Assembly (NCBI GenBank): GCA_041622675.1
Contig: JBFJYH010000001.1
Location: forward strand, 55,986-119,985
Length of the DNA: 64,000 nucleotides
Source: Reddybacter sp041622675
Lineage (GTDB): Bacteria > Pseudomonadota > Gammaproteobacteria > Pseudomonadales > Porticoccaceae
Direction of reading: 5' to 3'
Both the position numbers and the translations under genes were made by a program. Shown one piece after another: positions 26,166 through 35,098 of this stretch (positions within the stretch are counted from its first letter, which is position 1; each line of letters opens with the position of its first letter). The notes under the pieces were generated by a model. The model was not told where the DNA came from. It saw only the letters and a list, made by a program, of their open reading frames with translations, and made no database searches.

Positions 26166-28547
26166 ATGAAATTCAGTGAATCATGGCTGCGTGAGCTGGC
26201 TAACCCCGACCTGAACTGCGATGAGCTTATTGCTCAACTGACTATGGCGGGCCTTGAGGTTGATGGCGTGGAAGCCGCCGCTAACTTTGACGGTGTTGTT
26301 GTTGCCCGCATAGAATCCGTCGCAGCCCACCCCAAGGCTGATAAGCTGCAAATCTGCCAGGTCAACTGTGGTAGCGATGCGAATGTGCAAGTTGTTTGCG
26401 GTGCGCCCAATGCCCGCGAGGGCTTAGTCACAGCTTTCGCACAGGTCGGGGCGATGCTGCCGGGTGGTATGAAAATAGGTCAAGCGAAGCTACGCGAGGT
26501 AGACTCTTTTGGCATGCTTTGTGGCGGTGATGAGCTGGCTTTGAATGAAGACACCGGCGGCATCATGGAGTTGCCCAGTACTGCGCCAGTTGGGCAAACG
26601 CTCACCGAATTCTTTGGTCTCGATGACAATATTATCGAGGTCGATTTAACCCCTAATCGTGGGGATTGCTTGAGTATCCAAGGCTTGGCGAGAGAAGTCG
26701 GCGTGCTGAATAAACTCACTCCGGCACTGATCAAAACAAAAATAGCGGCTGTGAGTAGTGAGCAAAGTCTGTCTGTTACCATTTCAGCTCCCTTTGCCTG
26801 CTCCCACTACACCGGCCGGGTGATTAGCAATGTGGATATGACCCAGCCGACGCCGTTGTGGATGCAGGAAAAACTGCGTCGCAGTGGTATTCGCTCCATT
26901 GATCCGGTAGTTGATGTTGGCAATTACGTAATGCTCGAACTGGGTCAGCCCATGCACGCTTTTGACCTCGATACTTTGTCGGGTGATCTTGATGTGCGCT
27001 TTGCTGAAGCTGGTGAAAAGCTCACTCTACTCGATGCGGCGGAGGTTGAGCTTAAAGCGGAAACCCTGCTGATTGCGGATGACAATGGTCCTCTGGCCAT
27101 AGCTGGTATTATGGGGGGTAAAAATAGTGGCGTTAGTTCAGATACAAGGTCTATCTTTCTTGAAAGTGCTCACTTTGTACCATTGGCGCTAGCTGGTAAA
27201 GCCCGCGAATATGGCCTGCATACCGATGCCTCTCATCGGTTTGAGCGAGGTGTCGATACGCAATTACCACTGGTCGCCCTTGAACGGGCAACGGAACTTC
27301 TGTTACAGATAGTCGGGGGGCAGGCTGGTCCTGTGACAGCGGCTGGCAGTGCGCCTCAGTTGGGCGCAGAGAGGATGATCACTCTGCGTAAAAGCCGGTT
27401 AAAGCAACAGTTAACCCTCGAGCTTGCCAATGACCTTGTCACCGACATACTGGAGGGGCTCGGTTTAGGCGTTAGCCAGCCATCAGCCGATGAGTGGCTG
27501 TGCAGTGTGCCGAGTTGGCGCTTCGACTTAGCTATTGAAGCTGATTTGGTCGAAGAGATCGCCCGCATTTACGGTTACAACAACTTGCCTGTTGCAACCA
27601 TCACCATGCCGCTTGAGATTCAATCCAGCGCTGAGGCAACCACAAGTCTCGCTGATATCCGTCAACTATTGGTCAGTCGCGATTATCAAGAAGCTATCAC
27701 CTACAGTTTCGTCGATCCAGCACTACAGAGGCAGATTAACCCCGGAGTTGCCAGTGTCGATGTCGCAAACCCGATCAGCGCCGACATGGGGGTGATGCGT
27801 ACTAGCTTGCTCACCGGTTTGCTCAATACTATTAAATACAATCTAAACCGCCAGCAACATCGTGTGCGGGTGTTTGAAAGTGGCCTGCGCTTCGTGGCAG
27901 ATGGTAATCAGCTGGACCAGCAAAAAATGCTTGCCGGTGCGATTACTGGTAGTCGTACTCAGGAAGGTTGGGCTGATCCTGCAACGGAAGTCGATTTTTA
28001 CGATATCAAAGGTGATGTAGAGGCAATACTTGACCTTTGTGGTACGGCTTCTTTAGTAGAGTTTGCCGGGGCAGAACATCCAGCACTGCATCCCGGACAA
28101 ACCCTCGCCCTAGTTAATAAACAAGGGTTGCCTTTTGGCCATATTGGCAAGCTGCATCCAACACTTCAACAGTCGCTGGGCTTAAGCCAGGCGGTGTATG
28201 TTTTTGAGTTGGTGTTGACTGAAATTACCCAAGGTCAGGTAGCTGCTTTTCAGGATATTAGTAAATATCCAGCTGTGCGCCGTGATATATCCCTTTCTTT
28301 AAGCGCTGATATTGTTATTGGTGAGCTTGTGGAAACGGTCAAAGCCAGTGCGGGGGAGCACTTTATTGACTTAAAGGTTTTTGATGTCTATGAGGGCAAA
28401 CACATTGAAACTAATAGGAAAAGTGTCGCCATTGGCTTGACCTTTCAAGATAAATCACGCACCCTTAATGATGAAGATGTGAGCATGGCCATGGATGCCG
28501 TTGTCAAAGCGCTTGAAAGCAATCACGACGCAATTTTAAGAGGGTAA
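26166..28547 (+). CDS. pheT: phenylalanyl-tRNA synthetase beta subunit
   Basis: 793 residues, the usual length. Domains in order: tRNA-binding EMAP-like OB fold (about 40-150), B3/B4 editing domain with VDVGNYVMLELGQPMHAFD (about 210-370), B5 (about 400-475), a catalytic-like core, and the C-terminal FDX-ACB anticodon-binding domain (about 700-793, YPAVRRDISL). It is the partner of PheS and is responsible for editing Tyr-tRNA-Phe. Its stop is 2 bp from the ihfA start. Confidence 0.98.
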   Translation: MKFSESWLRELANPDLNCDELIAQLTMAGLEVDGVEAAANFDGVVVARIESVAAHPKADKLQICQVNCGSDANVQVVCGAPNAREGLVTAFAQVGAMLPGGMKIGQAKLREVDSFGMLCGGDELALNEDTGGIMELPSTAPVGQTLTEFFGLDDNIIEVDLTPNRGDCLSIQGLAREVGVLNKLTPALIKTKIAAVSSEQSLSVTISAPFACSHYTGRVISNVDMTQPTPLWMQEKLRRSGIRSIDPVVDVGNYVMLELGQPMHAFDLDTLSGDLDVRFAEAGEKLTLLDAAEVELKAETLLIADDNGPLAIAGIMGGKNSGVSSDTRSIFLESAHFVPLALAGKAREYGLHTDASHRFERGVDTQLPLVALERATELLLQIVGGQAGPVTAAGSAPQLGAERMITLRKSRLKQQLTLELANDLVTDILEGLGLGVSQPSADEWLCSVPSWRFDLAIEADLVEEIARIYGYNNLPVATITMPLEIQSSAEATTSLADIRQLLVSRDYQEAITYSFVDPALQRQINPGVASVDVANPISADMGVMRTSLLTGLLNTIKYNLNRQQHRVRVFESGLRFVADGNQLDQQKMLAGAITGSRTQEGWADPATEVDFYDIKGDVEAILDLCGTASLVEFAGAEHPALHPGQTLALVNKQGLPFGHIGKLHPTLQQSLGLSQAVYVFELVLTEITQGQVAAFQDISKYPAVRRDISLSLSADIVIGELVETVKASAGEHFIDLKVFDVYEGKHIETNRKSVAIGLTFQDKSRTLNDEDVSMAMDAVVKALESNHDAILRG

Positions 28548-28549
28548 TA

Positions 28550-28849
28550 ATGTCTGCATTAACCAAGGCCGATATTGCTGAAATGCTCTACGAAGAACTT
28601 GGCCTTAACAAGCGCGAGTCAAAGGAAATTGTCGAATGTTTTTTTGAAGAAATTCGACTATCTTTAGCTCAAAATGAACAGGTTAAAATTTCCGGCTTTG
28701 GTAGTTTTGATCTGCGTGATAAAAGCGTTAGGCCCGGTAGAAACCCCAAAACGGGTGAAGACATTCCCATTGAAGCGCGCCGTGTCGTCACATTCAAGCC
28801 TGGGCAAAAATTAAAGGTGAGGGTAGAAAATTATGCTGGAAGCGAGTAA
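28550..28849 (+). CDS. ihfA: integration host factor alpha subunit
   Basis: 99 residues, the same as E. coli IHF-alpha. The HU/IHF fold is seen with the DNA-bending beta-arm FGSFDLRDKSVRPGRNPKTG and the N-terminal MSALTKADIAEMLYEELGL. It pairs with IHF-beta to bend DNA sharply at specific sites. It follows pheT with 2 bp between and its last 17 bp overlap the start of the MerR-like gene, so translational coupling is likely. Confidence 0.98.
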   Translation: MSALTKADIAEMLYEELGLNKRESKEIVECFFEEIRLSLAQNEQVKISGFGSFDLRDKSVRPGRNPKTGEDIPIEARRVVTFKPGQKLKVRVENYAGSE

Positions 28850-29189
28850 CAACAGCGAATTAGCCCCAATCCCGAATAAGCGCTATTTTACCATTGGTGA
28901 AGTGAGTGAGCTTTGCGCAGTCAAACCCCATGTGCTGCGTTATTGGGAGCAAGAGTTTCCCAGCCTCAGCCCCCTCAAACGACGGGGTAATCGTCGCTAC
29001 TACCAGCGACAGGATGTCCTTTTAATCCGTCAGATTCGCTCTCTACTCTACGACCAAGGCTTTACCATTGGCGGGGCTCGCCAACGTCTAGGTGGTGAAA
29101 CTGTGAAAGCAGAAGCGACGCAGATTCGTCAGATGATTAATCAAACCGTCAGTGAGCTAGAAGATATACTGAGTATGCTCAAAGTCTAA
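28833..29189 (+). CDS. MerR-family transcriptional regulator (ihfA-linked)
   Basis: A 118-residue protein with an N-terminal MerR winged helix (RYFTIGEVSELCAVKPHVLR, then YWEQEFPSLSPLKRRGNRRY) and a short helical tail (ETVSELEDILSMLKV). There are no cysteines placed for metal binding, so it belongs to the CarA/YcgE-like or uncharacterised branch. The gene is found right after ihfA in many gammaproteobacteria; its targets are unknown. It overlaps ihfA by 17 bp. Confidence 0.93.
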   Translation: MLEASNNSELAPIPNKRYFTIGEVSELCAVKPHVLRYWEQEFPSLSPLKRRGNRRYYQRQDVLLIRQIRSLLYDQGFTIGGARQRLGGETVKAEATQIRQMINQTVSELEDILSMLKV

Positions 29190-29239
29190 TTCTCTGTCGT
29201 TTCGACAGTGGGAAAATGTTTCTGACAGGCACTTTTTAC

Positions 29240-29267
29240 TTGCTTTCAAAAAGCCATCAGGTAAGAT
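29240..29267 (+). promoter_or_regulatory. sigma70-type promoter for tRNA-Pro
   Basis: TTGCTT (29240-29245) and TAAGAT (29262-29267) are separated by 16 bp, about 28 bp ahead of the tRNA. Confidence 0.6.
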
Positions 29268-29294
29268 GCTCGCCTTGCCTAGAGGGGCAAATAT

Positions 29295-29371
29295 CGGAGC
29301 GTAGCGCAGCTTGGTAGCGCACCACACTGGGGGTGTGGTGGTCGTCGGTTCAAATCCGGCCGCTCCGACCA
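29295..29371 (+). tRNA. tRNA-Pro (GGG)
   Basis: A 77-nt cloverleaf with encoded CCA. The acceptor stem CGGAGCG pairs with CGCTCCG; the anticodon stem CCACA/TGTGG encloses the loop CTGGGGG with anticodon GGG; the T-arm is GTCGGTTCAAATCCGGC. Confidence 0.97.
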
Positions 29372-29397
29372 ATAAATGTCGTTAAATCAATAGCTTG

Positions 29398-29424
29398 AAA
29401 GCCTGCTTAATCGCAGGCTTTTTT
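29398..29424 (+). terminator. rho-independent terminator after tRNA-Pro
   Basis: GCCTGC (29401-29406) pairs with GCAGGC (29413-29418) around a six-base loop, followed by six T. Confidence 0.85.
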
Positions 29425-29534
29425 ATCTGTCCCGACGAATATTCGCGGTAGAGCTCGTTAGTGCTTTGCGTAGACTCTCAGGTGTCACGAACATTTGTTG
29501 TGCTAAGGGTGTATTTCGCCAGCTCTTACTTGCC

Positions 29535-30902
29535 CTAATTCAGCGGCAGGCGAATGTGCACATTGAGGCCACCGCTGGGTTCATTGCTTGCCGATATTAC
29601 GCCACCGTGGAGATGTATCGCCCGTTCGGTGATTGCTAAGCCCAGGCCGTAGCCCCCGCTCTCTCTGTCGCGGGCATCGCCCACACGCACGAAGGGCTCA
29701 AATAATTTCGTCAACATCTCATTCGGCACGCCGGCGCCATGGTCTCGTACATGAATAAGCAGCCACCCAGTTTGCTCAGGGTCGTGCTGCAGGGTGATGT
29801 CGACCGAGGTCGATTCATCCGTGTATCTCACGGCGTTGCGTACGACATTCTCAAAGGCGCTTCTCAACAGGGCTTCGTTTGCCTCGATGGTTGCCGACGC
29901 ACTACTGATGATACGTACCTGGCGATTTATCGCACCCGCCTCGAAATTGGCGTTTTCAATGATTTCCTCCAAAAGGGTGGCGATATCCACGGGTTCTGAG
30001 TGGGTGAGTTGCTTGCCAGATTCCAGGCGCGTTAGTGATAAGAGTTGCCCGATCAGCTCATTCAGGCGCTCGGCTTCGCGTTCGATACGATCGAGTTCGG
30101 CATTGCTTTGATGTTGTTCACGCTGTCGCGCGAGCCCCAAGGCCACCTGTAGGCGCGCCAAGGGTGAGCGCAGCTCATGGGAAACGTCGCTGAGTAATTG
30201 CTTTTGTGAGCCAAGAAGAGCTTGCAGGCGCTCGGCCATATGGTCGAAGTCGTGGGCCAGATCGGCAACTTCATCCCGGCGTTTGCCCATGGTTGACGCG
30301 ACGCGCAGACTGAGATTACCAGCAGCGAATTGCTGGGTGGCGCTGCTGAGGCGCCGGATTGGCCGGGTGAGATATCCTGCCAGGAGAGAGCAGACTAGGC
30401 CACTGATAATTGCCGCCACAACCACGGGAAGCGCAATAACGCGGGGCCTACTCAGCACTCTATTTAAAGTGACGGCCTGGAAGTCGGGCACTAGCAGGTA
30501 TTGACCGTTGTCGGGCACCTGAATTAGTTCACGGCGCTTAGGTGGCCGTCTTTCGCCCACCGAGCGGGGCGATGTGTTCCAGCGATCAGCGTGTTTCGCG
30601 AGATGAGACGATACGGGGCGATCAAGTAAATCGGTGCCCGTTTGGTCGATCAATAAAAAGGGGATCGCCTCGCTTCGATCCAATTTTTTCAACCACAACT
30701 TGAGCCCTTCAATGCCCTCATTTTTTGCCACGGACCGCGCCTCGCCAATATAGGTCAGGTGCCGGTCGCGTGGGCTTTCGATCTCATTCTGTGCCCGCGT
30801 GCGCTCCAAAAAAATCGAGGCTGCCAACAGACCAGCGCCAGCGAACAGAATGAGTGACACCCAGAAGGAGAGAAAAATTTTCCAGAAGAGACGGTTCATC
30901 AT
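29535..30902 (-). CDS. cpxA: CpxA-like sensor histidine kinase
   Basis: 455 residues from the ATG at 30902, two bases after the regulator's stop; a frame start at 30911 would overlap it. Layout: transmembrane segment (about 7-30), periplasmic sensor loop (about 30-150), second transmembrane segment (about 155-178), HAMP, HisKA with SDVSHELRSPLARLQ (His about 242) and an ATPase domain with NAVRYT, DHGAGVP and GYGLGLAI. Two-component pairing, gene order and the divergent CpxP-like gene support Cpx-type envelope stress signalling. The sensor region is not similar enough by eye to prove orthology with E. coli CpxA. Confidence 0.85.
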   Translation of the reverse strand: MMNRLFWKIFLSFWVSLILFAGAGLLAASIFLERTRAQNEIESPRDRHLTYIGEARSVAKNEGIEGLKLWLKKLDRSEAIPFLLIDQTGTDLLDRPVSSHLAKHADRWNTSPRSVGERRPPKRRELIQVPDNGQYLLVPDFQAVTLNRVLSRPRVIALPVVVAAIISGLVCSLLAGYLTRPIRRLSSATQQFAAGNLSLRVASTMGKRRDEVADLAHDFDHMAERLQALLGSQKQLLSDVSHELRSPLARLQVALGLARQREQHQSNAELDRIEREAERLNELIGQLLSLTRLESGKQLTHSEPVDIATLLEEIIENANFEAGAINRQVRIISSASATIEANEALLRSAFENVVRNAVRYTDESTSVDITLQHDPEQTGWLLIHVRDHGAGVPNEMLTKLFEPFVRVGDARDRESGGYGLGLAITERAIHLHGGVISASNEPSGGLNVHIRLPLN

Positions 30903-30904
30903 GG

Positions 30905-31603
30905 TCAACAACGTGTGTACTGGTAGCCAACGCCACGCACGGTTTTAATTCTTTCCTCGTCATTGGCAAGAGGGCCGAGTTTTTTGCGTAAACTGCTAAG
31001 GTGCATGTCGATACTGCGGTCATAACGCGCCAGCTCTCTGCCCAGGGCGCGTTCTGATAATTCTGCCTTGGACACTACATGGCCGGCTTCACGCAGCAGC
31101 ACTTCAAGCACGCTGTACTCTGTGCTCGTCATGGTGACAGGTTGTCCATGCAGAGTAACCGTGCGCGATCCGGTTTGAATTTCGAGCCCGTCAAGTTCCA
31201 ATATTTCCGGTGGCGTTGCTTCGTCACCTTGCGGTGTTTCTGGTGGTAAACGCCGCAGTATGGCGCGGATGCGGGCGACCAGTACGCGTGGGTTGCAGGG
31301 CTTTGGTAAGTAGTCGTCGGCGCCCAACTCAAGGCCGACGATGCTATCGACATCTTCACCGCGGGCGGTGAGCATCAGCACGGGTAATAAAGAGTCTGTT
31401 CGCAATTGGCGTAAGACATCAAAGCCATTGAGTTGGGGCATCATCACATCGAGTACCACCAGCTCGTAGTCACCTGTGCGGGCCTGGTTTAGTGCAGACT
31501 GGCCGTCATGGGCCATGCCTACGTGGAAGCCCTCGGCTTCGAGGTATTGCTTGAGCATTTCGCACAACACAATGTCATCATCTGCCAACAGTATTCGGTT
31601 CAT
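30905..31603 (-). CDS. cpxR: CpxR-like response regulator (OmpR family)
   Basis: 232 residues from the ATG at 31603 (MNRILLADDD is the standard receiver start; the longer frame is rejected). The receiver domain has Asp52 as phosphoacceptor (VVLDVMMPQLNG) and Lys in YLPKPCNPR. The C-terminal OmpR winged helix carries TSTEYSVLEVLL and SIDMHLSSLRKKLG. It is transcribed with the kinase and faces the CpxP-like gene. A perfect TTTAC-N5-TTTAC box lies 91 bp upstream of its start, so autoregulation is expected. Confidence 0.9.
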   Translation of the reverse strand: MNRILLADDDIVLCEMLKQYLEAEGFHVGMAHDGQSALNQARTGDYELVVLDVMMPQLNGFDVLRQLRTDSLLPVLMLTARGEDVDSIVGLELGADDYLPKPCNPRVLVARIRAILRRLPPETPQGDEATPPEILELDGLEIQTGSRTVTLHGQPVTMTSTEYSVLEVLLREAGHVVSKAELSERALGRELARYDRSIDMHLSSLRKKLGPLANDEERIKTVRGVGYQYTRC

Positions 31604-31693
31604 GGCATATTTCCGATCTAAATAAAAAGACTGGTAGGGATGTTGGCACAAAGAGAGGAATAAGTAATGGCGTGTTCTCCATAATCTCCCGTC

Positions 31694-31708
31694 TTTACAC
31701 AACTTTAC
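31694..31708. promoter_or_regulatory. CpxR box
   Basis: TTTAC ACAAC TTTAC, the exact reverse complement of the E. coli consensus GTAAA-N5-GTAAA. It is nearly equidistant from the regulator start (91 bp) and the CpxP-like start (94 bp), so it can serve both divergent units. Confidence 0.8.
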
Positions 31709-31801
31709 TCAGCCCTGACACACATTGACGTTGAGATTCTCTAATCTGTCAGCATGCTTTGACTTACAGAGCATTTCATTGACTAAGACAGGAAATTAAT
31801 T

Positions 31802-32278
31802 ATGAAAACGTCATTAAAAGCCATATTAGCCAGTACATTGATCGTTAGCTCTCTGGGTCTTGTTGCACCGGTGTCTGCCAAGCCGTCTGGTGATGGACCA
31901 GACTGTGAACGGGCTCGTCATCTGGAGGCAACTCATAAGCGTGGCGAAAAAGGATTTAACGTGGAACGCCTTGCCAAAAAGCTGGAGCTTAGTGAAGAGC
32001 AGCGTACCCAGATTGAAGGCATCATGGCAGCATCAAAACAGCAGATGAAAGATCAACACGACAAACTGCGGGCGAATCGTAAACAGTTGAGATCGCTGAC
32101 GATGCAAAGCACTCTTGATGAAGCGGCGCTGCGAAAACTTGCTGACGCACAGGGCAATTTGAAGGCCGATATGATTGTGCTTCGAGCGCAACAACGGGCG
32201 AAGATCAATGGCATTCTCACCGGTGAGCAACGCTCTCAACTGGCAGATAGGATGGGGAAAAAACGAGAGTATCGCTAA
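31802..32278 (+). CDS. cpxP: CpxP/Spy-family periplasmic protein
   Basis: A 158-residue protein with signal peptide (ILASTLIVSSLGLVAPVSA), then a helical body with two LTxxQ-type motifs (LSEEQRTQIE and LTGEQRSQL), the hallmark of the CpxP/Spy/CnrX superfamily. E. coli CpxP binds and represses the CpxA sensor and helps clear misfolded proteins; Spy is a chaperone. Divergence from the two-component genes across a CpxR box fits the CpxP role. The protein is rich in Lys, Arg and Gln with one cysteine in the mature part. Confidence 0.88.
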   Translation: MKTSLKAILASTLIVSSLGLVAPVSAKPSGDGPDCERARHLEATHKRGEKGFNVERLAKKLELSEEQRTQIEGIMAASKQQMKDQHDKLRANRKQLRSLTMQSTLDEAALRKLADAQGNLKADMIVLRAQQRAKINGILTGEQRSQLADRMGKKREYR

Positions 32279-32872
32279 CGATGCCCAACTCCATTATGTG
32301 GCGGTCTGTGCAGGACCGTCTAGTGAGGGGGGAATGTTCTGAGTGTCGATGAAATTCATTATTTATTGACAGAATAAGGTAGGAAATAATAGTCCTGTGC
32401 GCCACTGTGGCATAAACCCGCTAGTCACTAGGCCGGCTAAATGCCATTGCTACCTATCTTGATCACTTGACTAAATGACAGAATATTGGTTCATGCGTTG
32501 GCTTTAGCCGCGTCTACGAGGTTGCCCTCGAGCGCGACGGTCGAGAGCTATTCAACACAGTGGTCACCAGGCTCACCGTCGAAGTGGTGATTAACTGTTC
32601 ACCGAACAAGGCGACAAAATCCGCGCAGGAAGGCCGTTTTTGTCGCCGACGTTCTCCGCGATGAGCCTGCTCCAAGCTGCCACAACACGGATTAGGACTC
32701 GATGGTAAGCGAGCCTGTTGTAATGAGGGTTTAATACTCTCCGGGCGCGCAATGCAAAACCGGCGAGGAAAATAGAGCACATTGACGTGACGTACTACCA
32801 ACTCAGTCTTTGCTAGCTTTTGTCGCGGTAACATTGGATCATACGGGTTTCTTGTGAGGGGTTTGAATAGCT
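32279..32872. other. intergenic region with inverted repeat, no gene recognised
   Basis: 594 bp between the CpxP-like gene and tadA. Minus-strand open frames (for example 32514-32879) have no recognisable domain, biased composition and no RBS. A ten-base inverted repeat lies at 32610-32647. No tRNA or transposase was seen. Confidence 0.5.
32610..32647. repeat. inverted repeat, GGCGACAAAA arms
   Basis: GGCGACAAAA (32610-32619) and its exact complement TTTTGTCGCC (32638-32647) are separated by 18 bases that are themselves partly complementary. It could be a REP-like element, a recombination site or a terminator remnant; it lacks a T-run after the stem. Confidence 0.6.
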
Positions 32873-33373
32873 TTGTCAAAGCGGGAATTAAGTGAAGCAG
32901 GTAAAAAAGGAAGTGAAATACCTGATGATCAGTATTGGATGGGGCAGGCTATTCGGCTGGCAGAGCGTGCTGCGTTGGCGGGTGAAGTCCCGGTGGGTGC
33001 GGTGCTTGTTCGGGGCGATGAGCTGATAGGAAGTGGTTGGAATCAACCGATTGGCAGTTGTGATCCCAGTGCCCATGCAGAAATTGTGGCCTTGCGAAAT
33101 GCAGCTTCAAACGCTCAGAATTATCGACTGCCTGACACGACCCTCTATGTGACTATTGAACCCTGCGCCATGTGTGCTGGCGCGATGCTACATGCCCGAA
33201 TTGATCGCTTGGTATTCGGTGCTCCAGAACCACGCAATGGGGCGGTCACGAGTCAATTAAAAATTCTGGCAAATACCCAGCTGACCCACCAGATCGAATG
33301 GCAAGCGGGAGTCATGGAGGAAGAGTGCAAGCGACAGATTCAGGATTTTTTCAAGGCTCGCCGTAAGGTTTAG
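32873..33373 (+). CDS. tadA: tRNA-specific adenosine deaminase
   Basis: 166 residues from a TTG at 32873; the ATG at 32939 would start right at the conserved MGQAIRLAERAA and is the alternative. The cytidine-deaminase-fold zinc site is intact: HAEIVALR and PCAMCAGAMLHARI. It converts A34 to inosine in tRNA-Arg(ACG) and is essential in E. coli. The start is uncertain because the upstream GAGGGG is rather far from the TTG. Confidence 0.94.
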   Translation: MSKRELSEAGKKGSEIPDDQYWMGQAIRLAERAALAGEVPVGAVLVRGDELIGSGWNQPIGSCDPSAHAEIVALRNAASNAQNYRLPDTTLYVTIEPCAMCAGAMLHARIDRLVFGAPEPRNGAVTSQLKILANTQLTHQIEWQAGVMEEECKRQIQDFFKARRKV

Positions 33374-33623
33374 GCTCAAATATAAAGTCGAATTTTTATT
33401 ATTTAGGCAACTACGCTATCTACCGTTTCAACAGTCGGTAAGCGGCTCTGGCCTACAAAGCCCTTTGTGATTCGGAAACAGGCAGGCAAGGGTAAGGTGT
33501 GCCAGCATGTGAGAAGCATCAATCAATGAAAGTGTAAAAAAAACCATGCATCGCTGGTGGTTTGGTGGGAGATAACGAATCCGGTCTTAGGCTTTAATGA
33601 TTTAAGCTGCATATTGAGAACCT

Positions 33624-34334
33624 ATGGATACCTTTTTAGCCACCATGATTGTTTTCGTTGGCGCCTTTGTACAAAGCAGCATTGGTTTTGGTTTGGCGAT
33701 TGTAGCGGCACCTTTTTTGTTTCTTCTATCTCCGGACTACGTACCTGCACCAATTACCCTTATAGCGTTGTTTCTATCACTGGCTAACGCTTATCGCTAT
33801 CGCAGTAATATTTCTTTAAAGGGTTTAGGTGCTGCAATCATTGGACGCATTCCAGGTACTGCGGCGGGTGGTGCTTTGTTGCTGTGGGTGGATGCCAAGT
33901 CCCTTTCATTGTGGTTGGGGATGACGGTATTGATTGCGGTTGCAGTGAGTTTACTGCCTGTGCGTATAGCGCCTACGACACCGCGAATGTTATTGGCGGG
34001 CTTCCTGTCTGGTTTTATGGGCACTAGCACAGCGATTGGCGGGCCACCGTTGGCACTGCTATTACAGCACGAACAGGCTAATCATATTCGCGCAAATTTG
34101 TCAGCCTTCTTTATTGTGAGCTGTATTCTTTCACTGCTGGTGCAGGGTTACACGGGTTATATGAGCTGGCACCATTTAACACTCACCTTGCCTCTTATTC
34201 CTGCAATGTTACTGGGCTATTGGTTGGCAACACGCTATGTCGAGCGCGTTGCTAACCATCATATTCGTGTCGCATCACTGTGTATCTGCAGTTTGTCGGG
34301 GATTGGTGCGATCGTTCTTTACTGGATTAACTAA
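33624..34334 (+). CDS. TauE/SafE (TSUP) family membrane permease
   Basis: A 236-residue hydrophobic protein with about seven to eight transmembrane segments. The TSUP layout is visible as two related halves, the first with FVQSSIGFGLAIVAAPFLF and the second with LSGFMGTSTAIGGPPLALLL. Members export or import sulfite, sulfonates, or organic acids. The neighbours (tadA, an unknown helical protein) give no substrate clue. Confidence 0.88.
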   Translation: MDTFLATMIVFVGAFVQSSIGFGLAIVAAPFLFLLSPDYVPAPITLIALFLSLANAYRYRSNISLKGLGAAIIGRIPGTAAGGALLLWVDAKSLSLWLGMTVLIAVAVSLLPVRIAPTTPRMLLAGFLSGFMGTSTAIGGPPLALLLQHEQANHIRANLSAFFIVSCILSLLVQGYTGYMSWHHLTLTLPLIPAMLLGYWLATRYVERVANHHIRVASLCICSLSGIGAIVLYWIN

Positions 34335-34577
34335 TCTCGATAATAACTTCTGTGAGTGCGGCTTCAAGGCCATTTTTCACTACCGTCAGTCCTGTCGGGA
34401 GGCATTGACAGAATAAATGCGATGATGGTCACACCCCTATCTACTGTGCGTCTATTGTTTTTTCATTATGAGCTCAACTCCTCATATCGATTCTTTACTG
34501 GTTTATGATAAGCACTTGACTCGTGTCAATACGAGAGACTACTAAACTGTAGAGAATACTCGTTAAAGGAGTCACAT

Positions 34578-35033
34578 ATGCGTTTTAGAACTGTTCGAGA
34601 TGTGGTCGATATTGCTGCGAAACTACATGCCGCATTATCTGCTCAATATGCTGAGTTAGAGCAATTATCTAACCCAGAACGAGCGCGCTTGATACTCGAT
34701 TATTTAAATCGCCACGAACAAAATCTTGCCCAAGCGATGGATAAATATGAAGTTGATATGGCGCAGGGAGTGGCGGCGCTTTGGATGCAGGACGTGCCTG
34801 TTTTGCAGTCTGATGAGCTGATTGAAAAGGTGCGTGGTATCGATTTAAATGATGTCGATAATATTATTGCCGTTGCCCTCGATGTCGATGAATATTTGAT
34901 CCAATGCTATCAACGTATGGCAGTTGAGGTTGATTCTGATGAGGGCAGAGAGGTGTTTAAGAGCCTCATTAAGCTGGAAGATAATGAGCTTCATCGTTTG
35001 TCTCGGGCAGCTTTCCGTTTGGCAGATATATAA
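34578..35033 (+). CDS. ferritin-like small helical protein of unknown function
   Basis: A 151-residue all-helical, acidic protein (NPERARLILDYLNRHEQNLA; later LIKLEDNELHRLSRAAFRL). Glu/His spacing such as YLNRHE and LEDNELH resembles rubrerythrin/ferritin-like folds, but complete ExxH pairs are not evident, so metal binding is uncertain. The RBS AAGGAG precedes the ATG. It is monocistronic with its own terminator. Confidence 0.7.
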   Translation: MRFRTVRDVVDIAAKLHAALSAQYAELEQLSNPERARLILDYLNRHEQNLAQAMDKYEVDMAQGVAALWMQDVPVLQSDELIEKVRGIDLNDVDNIIAVALDVDEYLIQCYQRMAVEVDSDEGREVFKSLIKLEDNELHRLSRAAFRLADI

Positions 35034-35070
35034 TTTTCCAGTCTTCAGACTTTCAAGTCTCGGTCCTTTT

Positions 35071-35098
35071 GGGGTGCTGTGCACCCCTGTTTTTTTAT
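35071..35098 (+). terminator. rho-independent terminator
   Basis: GGGGTGC (35071-35077) pairs with GCACCCC (35081-35087) around TGT, followed by a run of T. The palindrome may also serve the convergent gene ending at 35098. Confidence 0.85.

Noticed and set aside
32514..32879. 121-codon minus-strand open frame upstream of tadA
   Set aside because: No domain pattern, no RBS, and it overlaps the tadA start and an inverted repeat.
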